This document shows, one piece after another, positions 15,929-25,115 of a DNA stretch of 64,000 nt (within the stretch, counting starts at the first letter, position 1; each line of letters begins with the position of its first letter). Location of the stretch: NCBI RefSeq assembly GCF_001704275.1, contig NZ_CP011533.1, forward strand, positions 3,844,001 to 3,908,000, given 5' to 3'. The notes below the pieces were generated by a model. It ran no database searches, was not told the origin of the DNA, and saw only the letters and a program-made list of their open reading frames with translations. The DNA is from Streptomyces noursei ATCC 11455 (lineage in GTDB: Bacteria; Actinomycetota; Actinomycetes; Streptomycetales; Streptomycetaceae). The position numbers were made by a program, and so were the translations under genes.

Positions 15929-17148
15929 GACGGGCCGAGGAGCCAGCCGGCGATCTCGCGGATGGCGCCGCTGCCGCCGGGGGTGGCGGTGACCGCGCGG
16001 GCCGCGCCGCGCACCACGTCGTGGGCGGAGGCGACCGCCACCGGCCAGCCGACGAGGTCGAAGCAGGGCAGGTCGTTGACGTCGTTGCCGACGTAGAGCA
16101 CCCGCTCGGGGGTGACACCGGACTCCTCGCACCACTGTTTGAGGGCGACGTCCTTGCGGTCGATGCCGTGCAGGACGGGCACCTTCAGCTTCCGCGCGCG
16201 GGCGGCGACCACCGGGTTCTGCTCGGTGGAGAGGATCAGCAGCTTCAGCCCGGAGCGGCGGAGCGCGGCGATCCCCAGGCCGTCGCCGCGGTGCACGGCG
16301 ACGGTCTCCCGGCCCTCGGCGTCGACCAGCACCCGGTCGTCGGTCTGGGTGCCGTCGAAGTCGAGGACGACGGCGTCGATGTCGTCGCTCGTCGGGAGGG
16401 CGCCGGGGCGCGGAGCGTCCAGCAGCGGGGCCAGGGCGCGGGCCCGGGCCAGGTCGTGCGGGTCGTCGATCTCCAGCACCCGGGCCGGGTCGGTGCGGAC
16501 CAGCTCGGTGCGGCCGAAGAAGCGGTGGCCGCTGGTGCGGAAGCCGGCCGCGTCCATGGCGTAGGCGGCGCCGGTCTCCAGCAGGTCCTGCGGGCGGTCC
16601 TGGCGGCGCGGCCGGAAGGACTTGTCGTGGTTGACGCCGTGGCCGCCGCCGTCGGGGTCGGCCGCCTCCTGGGGAGCGGCGCCCGCAGCGTCCTTCGCGG
16701 TCTCGGCGTCCCGCCAGACGAAGCCGTGGAAGGGGGCGACGGTCAGCGCGCTGTCCGCGCCGCCCTCGACGACCGCCGCGGCCACCGCGTCGATGTCCTC
16801 GCTGACCAGGAACGGGCTGGTGCACTGGACGAGCAGCACCGCGTCGACCCGGCGGCCCTGTTCGGCCTCGTAGGTGTCCATGGCGTGTCGGACCGCGGCC
16901 TCGCTGGTGGCGGTGTCGCCGGCGATCTCGCCGGGCCGGCGTATGACCATCGCTCCGGCGCCGCGCGCGGCGGCGGCGATCCCGGCGTCGTCGGTGGAGA
17001 CGACCACGTCGGTGACGAGCCGGGCGGCGCGGCACTCGCGGACCGCGCGGGCCACCAGGGGCACGCCCCCGACGGCGGCGAGGTTCTTGGCGGGGACGCC
17101 CTTGGAGCCGCCGCGGGCGGGGATGACGGCCACAACGGTGGGGGGCAT
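15922..17148 (-). CDS. neuA: CMP-nonulosonate cytidylyltransferase fused to HAD phosphatase
   Basis: A bifunctional protein of 408 residues. Residues 1 to about 240 are a nucleotidyltransferase: VAVIPARGGSKGVPAKNLAAV is the CTP-binding start, then CTSPFLVSEDIDA, and a conserved ending GHRFFGRTELVRTD-EIDDPHD. Residues from about 250 are a KdsC/YrbI-like HAD domain with motif I VVLDFDGTQTDD, an ILSTEQ motif II, Lys in KVPVLHGIDRKDVALK, and GNDVNDLPCF. It would dephosphorylate a 9-phosphate intermediate and activate the sugar with CTP. The start ATG 17148 has a GAGGAG site; GTG at 17205 overlaps the upstream gene's stop and is the alternative. A short Gly/Asp insert (about residues 150-175) interrupts the transferase domain. 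Confidence 0.85.
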   Translation of the reverse strand: MPPTVVAVIPARGGSKGVPAKNLAAVGGVPLVARAVRECRAARLVTDVVVSTDDAGIAAAARGAGAMVIRRPGEIAGDTATSEAAVRHAMDTYEAEQGRRVDAVLLVQCTSPFLVSEDIDAVAAAVVEGGADSALTVAPFHGFVWRDAETAKDAAGAAPQEAADPDGGGHGVNHDKSFRPRRQDRPQDLLETGAAYAMDAAGFRTSGHRFFGRTELVRTDPARVLEIDDPHDLARARALAPLLDAPRPGALPTSDDIDAVVLDFDGTQTDDRVLVDAEGRETVAVHRGDGLGIAALRRSGLKLLILSTEQNPVVAARARKLKVPVLHGIDRKDVALKQWCEESGVTPERVLYVGNDVNDLPCFDLVGWPVAVASAHDVVRGAARAVTATPGGSGAIREIAGWLLGPSL

Positions 17149-17201
17149 GGGGCTCTCCTCGGTCGAGTGGGGGCCGAACGCGGTTCCTGGTCGTGCGTCG
17201 C

Positions 17202-18569
17202 TCACAGCTGCCCCCAGCGGCGGATGGCGGGGGCGACGCGCTGGACGCCGTGCCGGTAGGCGCCCCGGGCGGCCTCGCGGACCGTGTCGCGGGCGAACTG
17301 CCGTAGCCCGCCGGTCTCCTGGGGCGCGTCGGGGTACCCGGCGAGCGGTGCGCCCTGCGCGTCCAGGCCGTAGCGGGCGAGGATGCCGGGCAGATAGCCG
17401 GGGGCGGTGCGGGGCGTGTAGTACGGGGTGAGCGGCGGCAGGTGGTCGGCGGCGACCAGCTCGGCGACCCGGTCGCGGGCGGCGTCGAAGGCGTGCTCGT
17501 ACGCCCCTCCCCCGGTCTCGGGGGCCGGCGGGACCGCCGGGGCGACACCTTGGCGGGCCAGCCAGTCGGGGTCGGGCTCCGGGCGGTGGCCGGCGTCGAG
17601 TTCGTCCCAGGAGGCCAGACAGCCGGAGCCGAGGAAGTGGTGGTTGCCGAGCGCCTCGCGGATACCGAGGTCGGTGAGGACCGCGGTGGGGATGCCGCGG
17701 TGCAGCGACTCCAGGGCGGCGGTGGAACTGACCGTGACCATCAGGTCGGTGCGGTCCAGGACCTCGCCCATGTTGCCGTACACCAGGCGGCAGTTGGCGG
17801 GCAGTCCGCCGGGGACCTTGGCGGCGAGCTTCTGGTAGGGAAGTTCCTCGATGTGCGTGGTGTGCTCGCCGGGCCTGCTGCGGAGCTTGATCAGCACCTC
17901 GCGGTCGGGGTGCCGGCGGGCGTGCTCAACTGCCCGGCGCAGCAGGTACGTTCGCCCCTCGCGGTGCTCCGGGACGGAGGGCTGGGCGGCGAACACCACC
18001 GTGTACGGGGTGTGCGGGGCCTCGTAGGGGGCGCCGCCGAGGAAGGGCAGGGCGCACTCCACCACACTGTCGTCCGGCGCGCCCACGCCACGGTAGACCG
18101 CGCGGAACCGGTCCGCGTCGTGGCGGGAGTTGGCGAGCACCACGTCCGCGCCGTGCCGCAGCAGCAGGCCGTCGGCGAGCTTCTCGTAGACCACGCCGAC
18201 ATAGCCGGTGACGACGACGGGGCGGCGCCCGCCGGCCCGCCAGGCGTGCCCGAGGCCGTGCAGCATCGCCTGGACGGCGCCGCCGACGCAGGCCAGCACC
18301 AGCACGTCGTGGCGGGTGCGGTCCGCCGCCTCCGGGCCGCGCTCCATCAGTTCGAGGAAGTCCACTCCCCTGATCTCCCGCAGCGAGTCCGCGCGGGCTC
18401 CGACCTCGCCGAGCTGGCGGACGGTGGGGGTGGCGCGACCGCGGAGCAGGTAGCCGTCGAGCCGGGCGTCCGGCTGGAGTCGGCGCGCGGTCAGGGCGCC
18501 CCACTTCCACCGGGTGTCCGAGTCGGCGAGCACCGCGACCCGCGGCGCCGAATGGGTAGGTGATGGCAC
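17202..18569 (-). CDS. DUF6716-type putative glycosyltransferase
   Basis: About 455 residues. The N-terminus after GTG 18569 reads PRVAVLADSDTRWKWGALTA, followed by TGYVGVVYEKLADGLLLRHG and ADVVLANSRHDADRF, which look like a GT-B acceptor half. The nucleotide-sugar half contains VVFAAQPSVPEHREGRTYLL, VLIKLRSRPGEHTTH and VTVSSTAALESLHRGIPTAV, the last resembling the capsule polysaccharide transferase signature. I recall this as a Streptomyces-specific family placed in PGAP as DUF6716. It begins a minus-strand run with neuA (four-base GTGA overlap if neuA starts at 17205) and neuB, and is divergent from the GT2 gene. TTG at 18608 is an alternative start. Confidence 0.72.
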   Translation of the reverse strand: MPSPTHSAPRVAVLADSDTRWKWGALTARRLQPDARLDGYLLRGRATPTVRQLGEVGARADSLREIRGVDFLELMERGPEAADRTRHDVLVLACVGGAVQAMLHGLGHAWRAGGRRPVVVTGYVGVVYEKLADGLLLRHGADVVLANSRHDADRFRAVYRGVGAPDDSVVECALPFLGGAPYEAPHTPYTVVFAAQPSVPEHREGRTYLLRRAVEHARRHPDREVLIKLRSRPGEHTTHIEELPYQKLAAKVPGGLPANCRLVYGNMGEVLDRTDLMVTVSSTAALESLHRGIPTAVLTDLGIREALGNHHFLGSGCLASWDELDAGHRPEPDPDWLARQGVAPAVPPAPETGGGAYEHAFDAARDRVAELVAADHLPPLTPYYTPRTAPGYLPGILARYGLDAQGAPLAGYPDAPQETGGLRQFARDTVREAARGAYRHGVQRVAPAIRRWGQL

Positions 18570-18762
18570 GTCGAAGACGCTAGAAAGGCGCGACGGGCGG
18601 CGGACCAACTGAGGAGCAACAACGGGTTAACAGCCGACCGACGAACACCGAACCCACCCGGATACCGTCCGGTCACCGAACTGGTTAACCATCCCGCCAT
18701 TCTTCGTTCACCGCCAAGTACGCACCGCGTCAAGACGAATGCCGGGCGCCGCACCTAACGTC

Positions 18763-19749
18763 ATGGGGGTGGTCAAGCTCTCCGTCGTCGTGCCGTTCTA
18801 CAACGTGCAGACATACGCGCCCGATACTCTGAAAAGCCTCGCGGCGAACTCCCGTGAGGATTTCGAATTCCTGCTCGTCGACGACTGTTCACGCGACGAG
18901 ACGCCGGAGATCCTCGCGCGCGCCGCGACGGACCTCCCGGGCGCCCGGGTGCTGCGACACGAGAAGAACGGCGGCCTGGCCACCGCCCGCAACACCGGTC
19001 TGGACGCGGCCCGCGGCGAGTACCTCGCCTTCCTCGACGGGGACGACTGGCTGGCCCCCGGCTATCTCCCCGAACTCCTCTCCGTCATCGAGGAGTTGGG
19101 GTGCGACTTCGTGCGGACGGACCACGTCCAGTGCACCGCCAAGGCGCGCACCGTGCACCGGGTCCCGCACGGCCGGCGGGGGGTGGTGATGGATCCGCGG
19201 AGCGTGATCCTGCCCGCCGACCGCTCCACCTCGGTCGACTACGCCTACGCCTGGGCCGGGATCTACCACCGCCGGCTGCTCGACGACGGCCTGCTGCACT
19301 TCACCGACGGGCTGCGCACCGCGGAGGACCGGCCGTGGATCTGGCGGCTGCACCGCGAGGCGAAATCCATGGCGGTGACCGGTCTGCTGGGGGTTTTCTA
19401 CCGGCGTGGAGTGGCGTCCTCATTGACCCAGATCGGCGATGTCCGGCAATTGGACTTCATCCGCGCTTTCGATCAGGTGATCGAGGAAACGGCACGGGAC
19501 CCCGAGGCGCATCTGCTGCTGCCGAAGGCGGTGCGCACCTATTGCGCGATCATTTCCCATCATCTCGGTTCGATCGAACGATTCGAGCCGGCGGTCGCCC
19601 GTAAATTGCGGGTGATGAGCGCCGCGGCCATGAAACGCATGCCGCAGGACGTACTGAAGGAAGCCCTGGATTCCATGGATGTACAGCGCGCGTCCCGGCT
19701 GCGACGGCTGCGCCGCCGCCCCTCCGCCACGGCGGAGGTCGCCGCCTGA
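18763..19749 (+). CDS. GT2 family glycosyltransferase
   Basis: About 328 residues with the GT-A fold: KLSVVVPFYNVQTYAPDTLK at the start, EFLLVDDCSRDET (nucleotide-binding Asp pair), GLATARNTGLDAARGEYLAFLDGDDWL with the DxD motif, then RTAEDRPWIWRLH where ED would be the catalytic base. It is cytoplasmic with a basic C-terminal tail (RRLRRLRRRPS) that may touch the membrane. It heads a plus-strand trio whose members overlap by one base, so they are co-translated. Start ATG 18763 or GTG 18769; no clear ribosome-binding site, so transcription may be leaderless. Confidence 0.88.
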   Translation: MGVVKLSVVVPFYNVQTYAPDTLKSLAANSREDFEFLLVDDCSRDETPEILARAATDLPGARVLRHEKNGGLATARNTGLDAARGEYLAFLDGDDWLAPGYLPELLSVIEELGCDFVRTDHVQCTAKARTVHRVPHGRRGVVMDPRSVILPADRSTSVDYAYAWAGIYHRRLLDDGLLHFTDGLRTAEDRPWIWRLHREAKSMAVTGLLGVFYRRGVASSLTQIGDVRQLDFIRAFDQVIEETARDPEAHLLLPKAVRTYCAIISHHLGSIERFEPAVARKLRVMSAAAMKRMPQDVLKEALDSMDVQRASRLRRLRRRPSATAEVAA

Positions 19750-21113
19750 TGCCTGCCCGGCCCCGTACCCAGATCTTTCTGGCGTCCACGCTCTACGGCG
19801 CGGCGACCCTGGCCGCCGCCCTGGACGCCGACCTGTTCCCCCCGGCCGACCGCCGACTGCTGCTGATCAGCAACAACGCGACGACCCCGGAGACCACCCC
19901 GGCCCTGGACGCCATGCCCGGCTTCGCGTCGTTGCGCGGCCGCTTCGACCGCCTGCTGTCCTGGAATGAGACGATCCGCCCGTTCCACCCCGGCGGCTGG
20001 TCCCCGCGCCCCAACGACGTGCCGCTGTGGGAACGCCATCTGCGGCTGCTGTGGGGGCTGGGGGACGACCAGGTCGAGCTGGTCGTGGAGTCGATCCAGG
20101 TCAACCCGGCCATGGCGCTGGCCCAGTTGTTCCCCGACGCCCCCGTGGACGTCTACGCCGACGGGCTGATGAGCTACGGCCCCACCCGCAACAAGCTCGA
20201 CCCGCTGGTCGGCACCCGGATCGGCCGACTGCTCCACCTGGACCTGGTGCCGGGCCTGAAGCCGCTGCTGCTGACCGAGTTCGGGGTGGAGCCGGTGATC
20301 GTGCCGACCGACGCCTTCACCAAGGTGCTGACCGAACTCGCCGACGACGGCGAGGCGTCGGGCGACCTGTCCGGCGTCCCCGAGGGGGCGGCGCTGCTGC
20401 TCGGCCAGTACCTCTCCGCCCTCTCCATCCTCACCCCGCAGGAGGAAGAGGAACTGCACGTCCGGATGGTGCGCGGGGCGGTCGAGCGGGGCCACCGCGA
20501 GATCGTCTTCAAGCCGCACCCGTCGGCGCCGGCCCGCTGGTCGCACCTGCTGGAGCGGGAGGCCGAGAAGCTGGGGATCTCGCTGACCGTGCTGGACCGG
20601 CCGGTGCTCGCCGAGGTCCTCTACCAGCGGGTCCGGCCCGCGCTGGTGGCCGGGTGCTTCTCCACCGCACTGTTCACCGCGTCCGCCTTCTACGACCTGC
20701 CGGTCGCCCGGACCGGCACCGGGCTGCTGCTGGAGCGGCTGACGCCGTACGAGAACAGCAACCGGGTGCCGGTGACGCTGGTGGACGCGCTGGTGCCGGA
20801 CCTCGCCGACCGGGGCGCGGCGCCGCGCGCCACCGCCACCCCGCAGGACGTCGGCCCGCTGGTCACCGCCGTCGGCTATGCGATGCAGCACCAGATCTAC
20901 CCGCACCTGCGCCGGGCCGCCGAACGCTACCTGGCCGCCCATCTGGACCCGCACACCCAGCGCTACTTCAAGCGCCGCCGGCTCACCGTGCTGGCACTGC
21001 CCGGCGCGCTGCCGTCCCAGCTGTCGTTCATCCCGCGCAACGCCGCGGTCCGCCGGGTGGCGCGCCGGGCCCGGGCCGTGCAGCGCCGACTGAGGAAGCG
21101 GACCGCCGCCTGA
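19749..21113 (+). CDS. polysialyltransferase-family glycosyltransferase
   Basis: A 454-residue GT-B-like protein. The start TQIFLASTLYGAATLAAALD resembles the alpha-2,8-polysialyltransferase (POLYST/GT52-like) N-terminus. Later motifs include GDDQVELVVESIQVNPAMAL, DVYADGLMSYGPTRNKL, IVFKPHPSAP (the KPHP motif that binds CMP in bacterial polysialyltransferases), and ALVAGCFSTALFTASAFYDL, corresponding to the SS/ST motif. Expected activity is polymerisation of the CMP-activated nonulosonic acid. ATG overlaps the GT2 stop (TGATG). Confidence 0.8.
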   Translation: MPARPRTQIFLASTLYGAATLAAALDADLFPPADRRLLLISNNATTPETTPALDAMPGFASLRGRFDRLLSWNETIRPFHPGGWSPRPNDVPLWERHLRLLWGLGDDQVELVVESIQVNPAMALAQLFPDAPVDVYADGLMSYGPTRNKLDPLVGTRIGRLLHLDLVPGLKPLLLTEFGVEPVIVPTDAFTKVLTELADDGEASGDLSGVPEGAALLLGQYLSALSILTPQEEEELHVRMVRGAVERGHREIVFKPHPSAPARWSHLLEREAEKLGISLTVLDRPVLAEVLYQRVRPALVAGCFSTALFTASAFYDLPVARTGTGLLLERLTPYENSNRVPVTLVDALVPDLADRGAAPRATATPQDVGPLVTAVGYAMQHQIYPHLRRAAERYLAAHLDPHTQRYFKRRRLTVLALPGALPSQLSFIPRNAAVRRVARRARAVQRRLRKRTAA

Positions 21114-22297
21114 TGACCACCACCTCTCCGCCGCCCGGGGCGCCCCCGGTGTCGTCCGACCGCACCGCGGGCGGCGCGCCGGGCGCCGGGCCGGCCGCCG
21201 CCCGGGACACCGCGACGCCGGGCCGCGACCGGGCCGGCGGCGCCGCCCGGCTGCGCGCCCTGGACGGGTTGCGCCTGGTCGCCGCCCTGATGGTCGCCGC
21301 GTACCACTACGGCGGCCGGAACGGCGATATCTCCCGGGCCTGGGGCGGCTCCCCGACGCACCAGTTCCCGTACCTCTCCAACGCGTTCGCGTACGGCTGC
21401 CTGGGCGTCCAGATCTTCTTCGTGATCAGCGGCTTCGTCATCTGCCTCAGCGGCTGGGGCCGGACCCTGCGCTCCTTCGTCGCGAGCCGTGTCTCCCGCC
21501 TCTATCCCGCCTACTGGGCGGCGATCCTCCTCGTCACCGCCGTCTTCGCGCTCCCCTGGGTCGCCTTCAAGGCGCTCGCGCCCAGCGAGGTGCTGACGAA
21601 CCTCACCATGCTCCAGTACCCGTTGGGCGTGCACCGGGTCCTCGGCGTCTGCTGGACCCTCTGGGCCGAGATGCGCTTCTACGCCCTCTTCGCGCTGTGC
21701 GTGGTGCTGCCGGGCGCCACCCGCGGCCGGGTGGTCCTGTTCTGCGCCGGCTGGACGCTGGCCGCCGCGCTGGCCCAGTCCTCCCACGAGCCGTTCCTCA
21801 CCACCGTGCTGATGCCCCAGTACGCCCCGTTCTTCATCGGCGGCGTGGGGCTGTACCTGCTGCACCGGTTCGGCCGTCGGGACCCGGTCGCCTGGACGAT
21901 CGTGCTGGTCAGCTGGCTGATCGGACAGCATTACGCGGTCGCCGGACTGTGGCACGCACCGTCCGTGCACGCCTTCTCCTACCGCTCGACGACCGTCATC
22001 ATCGCCATCGTGACCCTCGGGTTCGCCGCGGTCGCCGCCGTCGCCCTGGGCGCGTTCCGCTGGGCCGACTGGCGCTGGCTGACCGTCGCCGGGGCGCTGA
22101 CCTACCCGTTCTACCTCGTCCACGAGCATCTGGGCTGGGTCGTGATAGGCGCACTGCACCGCGGCGCCGGGCTGCCCTCGTACGCCACGCTCCTGTTGAC
22201 CGTCGGGCTGATGCTGCTGCTCGCGTGGGTGCTCCACCGCTGGGTCGAGCGCCCGCTGACCCCGCGCCTGCGCCGGGCGATCGACCCGCGGCGCTAG
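21113..22297 (+). CDS. acyltransferase 3 family membrane O-acyltransferase
   Basis: A 394-residue protein with a Pro/Gly/Ala-rich cytoplasmic tail of about 45 residues, then ten or so hydrophobic segments. Conserved features of the OafA/YrhL family are seen: RALDGLRLVAALMVAAYHYG with the catalytic-type His, IFFVISGFVICLS, SRVSRLYPAYWAA, and a C-terminal YPFYLVHEHLGW. It would O-acetylate sugars of the polymer at the membrane. ATG overlaps the preceding stop by one base, making it third in the plus-strand trio. Confidence 0.88.
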   Translation: MTTTSPPPGAPPVSSDRTAGGAPGAGPAAARDTATPGRDRAGGAARLRALDGLRLVAALMVAAYHYGGRNGDISRAWGGSPTHQFPYLSNAFAYGCLGVQIFFVISGFVICLSGWGRTLRSFVASRVSRLYPAYWAAILLVTAVFALPWVAFKALAPSEVLTNLTMLQYPLGVHRVLGVCWTLWAEMRFYALFALCVVLPGATRGRVVLFCAGWTLAAALAQSSHEPFLTTVLMPQYAPFFIGGVGLYLLHRFGRRDPVAWTIVLVSWLIGQHYAVAGLWHAPSVHAFSYRSTTVIIAIVTLGFAAVAAVALGAFRWADWRWLTVAGALTYPFYLVHEHLGWVVIGALHRGAGLPSYATLLLTVGLMLLLAWVLHRWVERPLTPRLRRAIDPRR

Positions 22298-22337
22298 CGT
22301 CCCACCGCGGGGCCACCCCTGCGCTCCTCTCTTCCCC

Positions 22338-23018
22338 TCAACTCCCCAGCCGCTTGAGGTGGTTGGCCTCGATGCCGGCCACGATGATCTGCAGCCCGGC
22401 CTCGAACGCCTCCTCGACGTCACCGAAGAGCGTCCGGCCGGCCCGCGCAGCGAGCGGGTACGTCTTGCCCAGCCGGCGCTCGCGCTCGCCCTGGTCGTAG
22501 GAGGGATCGCGGACTTCCGGGTGCGCGGGGTCGGGGTGCACCGACTGCTCCTCGATGACCAGCCCGACCGTGTAGTTGTACGCGGTCCACCAGGCGCGGG
22601 ACGCCTCGGGCAGGGTGTAGCCGGCCGCGACGAAGTGGCTGAGGAAGAGCTCCATCGGGGCCGCGAAGGTGTCGTCCGTCATCCGGGTGCCGCTGACGAC
22701 CTTGCCGCCGTCGCGGTAACGGAGCAGTTCGCGGCGGAGCACGACACAGGTCTGGTGGAGCATCTCCCGCCAGGACGGCCACCGGCCGTCCGCCCCGGGC
22801 CCGCCCTCCGGCATGGTGGCCCGGAACAGCCGCCGGAAGATCTCGGTGGCCATCTCGTCCAGCAGTTCCTGCTTGTTCTTGAAGTGCCAGTAGAGCGCCG
22901 GGGCCTGGACGCCGAGCTCCTTGGCGATCCGCCGCAGGGTCAGCCCATCCAGCCCGCTCTCGTTCAGCAGCCGCAGGGCGGTCTCCACCACCACGTCCCG
23001 GTCGATACGCGAAACCAT
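22338..23018 (-). CDS. TetR family repressor (TetR_C class)
   Basis: A 226-residue regulator. The HTH is MVSRIDRDVVVETALRLLNE, then TLRRIAKELGVQAPALYWHF, the signature of the true TetR(B/D)-like subgroup. The C-terminal all-alpha ligand domain has AWWTAYNYTVGLVIEEQS. It diverges from a flavin monooxygenase gene 38 bases away, with two matching dyads in and next to that gap, so it very probably represses both. The monooxygenase substrate or product is a likely inducer. Confidence 0.93.
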   Translation of the reverse strand: MVSRIDRDVVVETALRLLNESGLDGLTLRRIAKELGVQAPALYWHFKNKQELLDEMATEIFRRLFRATMPEGGPGADGRWPSWREMLHQTCVVLRRELLRYRDGGKVVSGTRMTDDTFAAPMELFLSHFVAAGYTLPEASRAWWTAYNYTVGLVIEEQSVHPDPAHPEVRDPSYDQGERERRLGKTYPLAARAGRTLFGDVEEAFEAGLQIIVAGIEANHLKRLGS

Positions 23019-23027
23019 GTTGACAAC

Positions 23028-23076
23028 TTAACACCGTTAAAGGCAGTCTCCTAAGCATGGCACTTAACAGCGTTAA
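23028..23076. promoter_or_regulatory. paired TetR operators TTAAC-N3-GTTAA
   Basis: TTAACACCGTTAA (23028-23040) and TTAACAGCGTTAA (23064-23076) have identical 5-bp arms and centres 36 bp apart. The first is in the intergenic gap; the second covers codons 3 to 7 of the monooxygenase. Both are conspicuously A/T-rich here. Confidence 0.8.
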
Positions 23077-24655
23077 GGAAACCCTCGCCAACGCCGCCAC
23101 GGACGCCTTCGAGGCCACCGCCCCGGACCCCATCGCGCCACCCGTCGAGGTCCTGATCTCCGGCGCCGGCCCGACCGGCCTCGCGCTCGGCATCGACCTC
23201 GCCCGCCGGGGCGTGACCGCCCTGCTCGTCGAGCGGCAGCCCACGCTCTCCCGCGGCGCCCGCGGCACCGGCATCCAGCCGCGCACCCAGGAGGTCTACG
23301 ACGACCTCGGCGTGCTCCACGCCGCGCGGGCCGCCGGCGGCATCTACCCGCCCGTGGCGCTGTGGGAGGACGGCCGGATCGCCCACAGCCACCAGATGAT
23401 CGAACGGGTCGCCCCGACCCCGTCCACGCCCCACTCCGAGGCCCTGATGCTCCCCCAGTGGCGCAACGTCGAGCTGCTCCACGACCGCCTCGGGGAACTG
23501 GGCGGCAGCGTCCAACTGGCCGCCGAACTCACCGACTTCACCCAGGACCCGGACGGCGTCACCGCCCACCTCACCGGCCCCGACACCGTCCGTCGCACCG
23601 TCCGCGCCCGCTACCTCGTCGCCTGCGACGGCGGCGGCAGCACCATCCGCAAGCAGCTCGCCGTCCCCATGAGCGGCCCCGAGCTGGCCCCCGGCCACGC
23701 CGTCCTCGCCGACGTCCGCCTCGACGGCCTCGACCGGGACCACTGGCACCGCTGGACGCTGCCGACCGGCGGCTTCCTCACCCTCCTCCCGCTGGCCGGC
23801 ACGGACGACTTCCAGATGCTCGCCGCCGCGGCCTCCGACGAGCCGGACACCTCCCCCGAGGCGGTCCGCGGCCTGATCGCCGAGCACACCCACCTCACCC
23901 GCGACCACGTCCGCGAGGTGCTGTGGACCTCGCTCTACCGCCCCAAGGCGGGCATGGCCGACGCCTACCGCCACGGCCGGGTCTTCCTGGCCGGCGACGC
24001 CGCGCACATCCACTCCCCGGCCGGCGGCCAGGGCCTGAACACCAGCGTCCAGGACGGCTACAACCTCGGCTGGAAGCTCGGCCAGGTGCTCCGCCACGGC
24101 GCACCCGACGCCCTCCTGGACACCTACGAGGCCGAGCGCCGCCCGATCGCCGCCCGCATCCTGGAGACCAGCACCCGCCTGCACCGCTCCGGCAGCCTCC
24201 GCCGCGGCCGCGACCTGCACCAACTCGACGTCGGCTACCGGGAAAGCCCGCTCTCCCGCGAACTGCGCACCGCCCTCCCCGACGGCGCCCTCACCGCCGG
24301 CGACCGCGCCCCCGACGCGCCCTGCACCATCGCCGACGGCACCCCCACCCACCTCTTCGACGTCTTCCGCGGCCCCCACTTCACCGTGCTCGCCCTCGAC
24401 GCCCCGGACCTCGACCCCGCCCCCCTCACCAGGGCCGCCGGCTCCACCCCCGTCCGTACCGTCCGCACCGCCGGCCCCGCCCCCGACCTCCTCGACCCCG
24501 ACGGCCACCTGCACGCCGCCTACGGCACCACCCCGACCGTCTTCCTCATCCGCCCCGACGGCTACGTGGCGGTGGCGGCACCGCCCGAGACCGCGCAGGC
24601 CGCGATCACGGAGGCACTGGAGACGCACTTCGGCACGGCCCCGGTCGCGGTCTGA
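23057..24655 (+). CDS. FAD-dependent aromatic monooxygenase (PHBH/Rox-like)
   Basis: A 532-residue class A flavoprotein hydroxylase. It has the dinucleotide-binding VLISGAGPTGLALGIDLARR at about residue 32, the DG motif ACDGGGSTIRKQL near residue 195, and the second FAD motif VFLAGDAAHIHSPAGGQGLN near residue 310. The C-terminal thioredoxin-like domain fits polyketide or rifampicin hydroxylases. It uses NAD(P)H and O2 to hydroxylate an aromatic compound, here possibly for detoxification given the linked TetR repressor. Codons 3 to 7 coincide with an operator. Confidence 0.9.
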   Translation: MALNSVKETLANAATDAFEATAPDPIAPPVEVLISGAGPTGLALGIDLARRGVTALLVERQPTLSRGARGTGIQPRTQEVYDDLGVLHAARAAGGIYPPVALWEDGRIAHSHQMIERVAPTPSTPHSEALMLPQWRNVELLHDRLGELGGSVQLAAELTDFTQDPDGVTAHLTGPDTVRRTVRARYLVACDGGGSTIRKQLAVPMSGPELAPGHAVLADVRLDGLDRDHWHRWTLPTGGFLTLLPLAGTDDFQMLAAAASDEPDTSPEAVRGLIAEHTHLTRDHVREVLWTSLYRPKAGMADAYRHGRVFLAGDAAHIHSPAGGQGLNTSVQDGYNLGWKLGQVLRHGAPDALLDTYEAERRPIAARILETSTRLHRSGSLRRGRDLHQLDVGYRESPLSRELRTALPDGALTAGDRAPDAPCTIADGTPTHLFDVFRGPHFTVLALDAPDLDPAPLTRAAGSTPVRTVRTAGPAPDLLDPDGHLHAAYGTTPTVFLIRPDGYVAVAAPPETAQAAITEALETHFGTAPVAV

Positions 24656-24740
24656 GGCAGGCCGGACCACACCGCCCGCGACGCCGGTTCGGGGCCCGCC
24701 TCTTCCCCTGCGACCAGGAGAGGACGGGCCCCGGTGTCCC

Positions 24741-25115
24741 TCACCGCGCGCGCGACCCCTGCGCGGCGCCCTTCAGGGCAGCGCCCGGGACGCTCCCCGC
24801 CGCCTCGGCGTCCTCGGCGAGACCACCGGCCAACTGGAGCAGCCGAACACCCCGGCTCTCCGAGACCCGGTGGACCCTGGCCAGATGAGCAGTCAACTCG
24901 ACGGCCAGCAGGTGGATTTCACCGGGTGTCCAACACCGTCCGGCGAGGATGTCACCGGCTTCCTCGATGAACTCGGCCGCCGCGTCCATGTGCTCCGCCT
25001 CCACCCGGTCGGCGAGCCGGGAGACGTATCCGGTGCCGGTCCCGCCGAGGAGGTAGCACGGCTTCCCCTCCGGGCTGTTCCATGGCAACAGCCGCACGGT
25101 GTCCATGGGGTTCAT
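24741..25115 (-). CDS. small soluble protein of unknown function
   Basis: A 124-residue protein if started at the ATG at 25115 (MNPMDTVRLLPW), which overlaps the preceding small gene's stop in ATGA. The first part, GKPCYLLGGTGTGYVSRLAD, is polar. The rest is helical, with AAAEFIEEAGDILAG and EIHLLAVELTAHLARVHRVSESRG. I have seen similar proteins in Streptomyces next to small GntR/XRE regulators but know no function. It converges on the monooxygenase gene. Confidence 0.6.
   Translation of the reverse strand: MNPMDTVRLLPWNSPEGKPCYLLGGTGTGYVSRLADRVEAEHMDAAAEFIEEAGDILAGRCWTPGEIHLLAVELTAHLARVHRVSESRGVRLLQLAGGLAEDAEAAGSVPGAALKGAAQGSRAR

Noticed and set aside
13565..17548. A single 1327-codon minus-strand frame
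   Set aside because: Only the part from ATG 14713 is protein-like. The upstream part is a shadow of neuB and neuA, which are read in other frames with full motifs.
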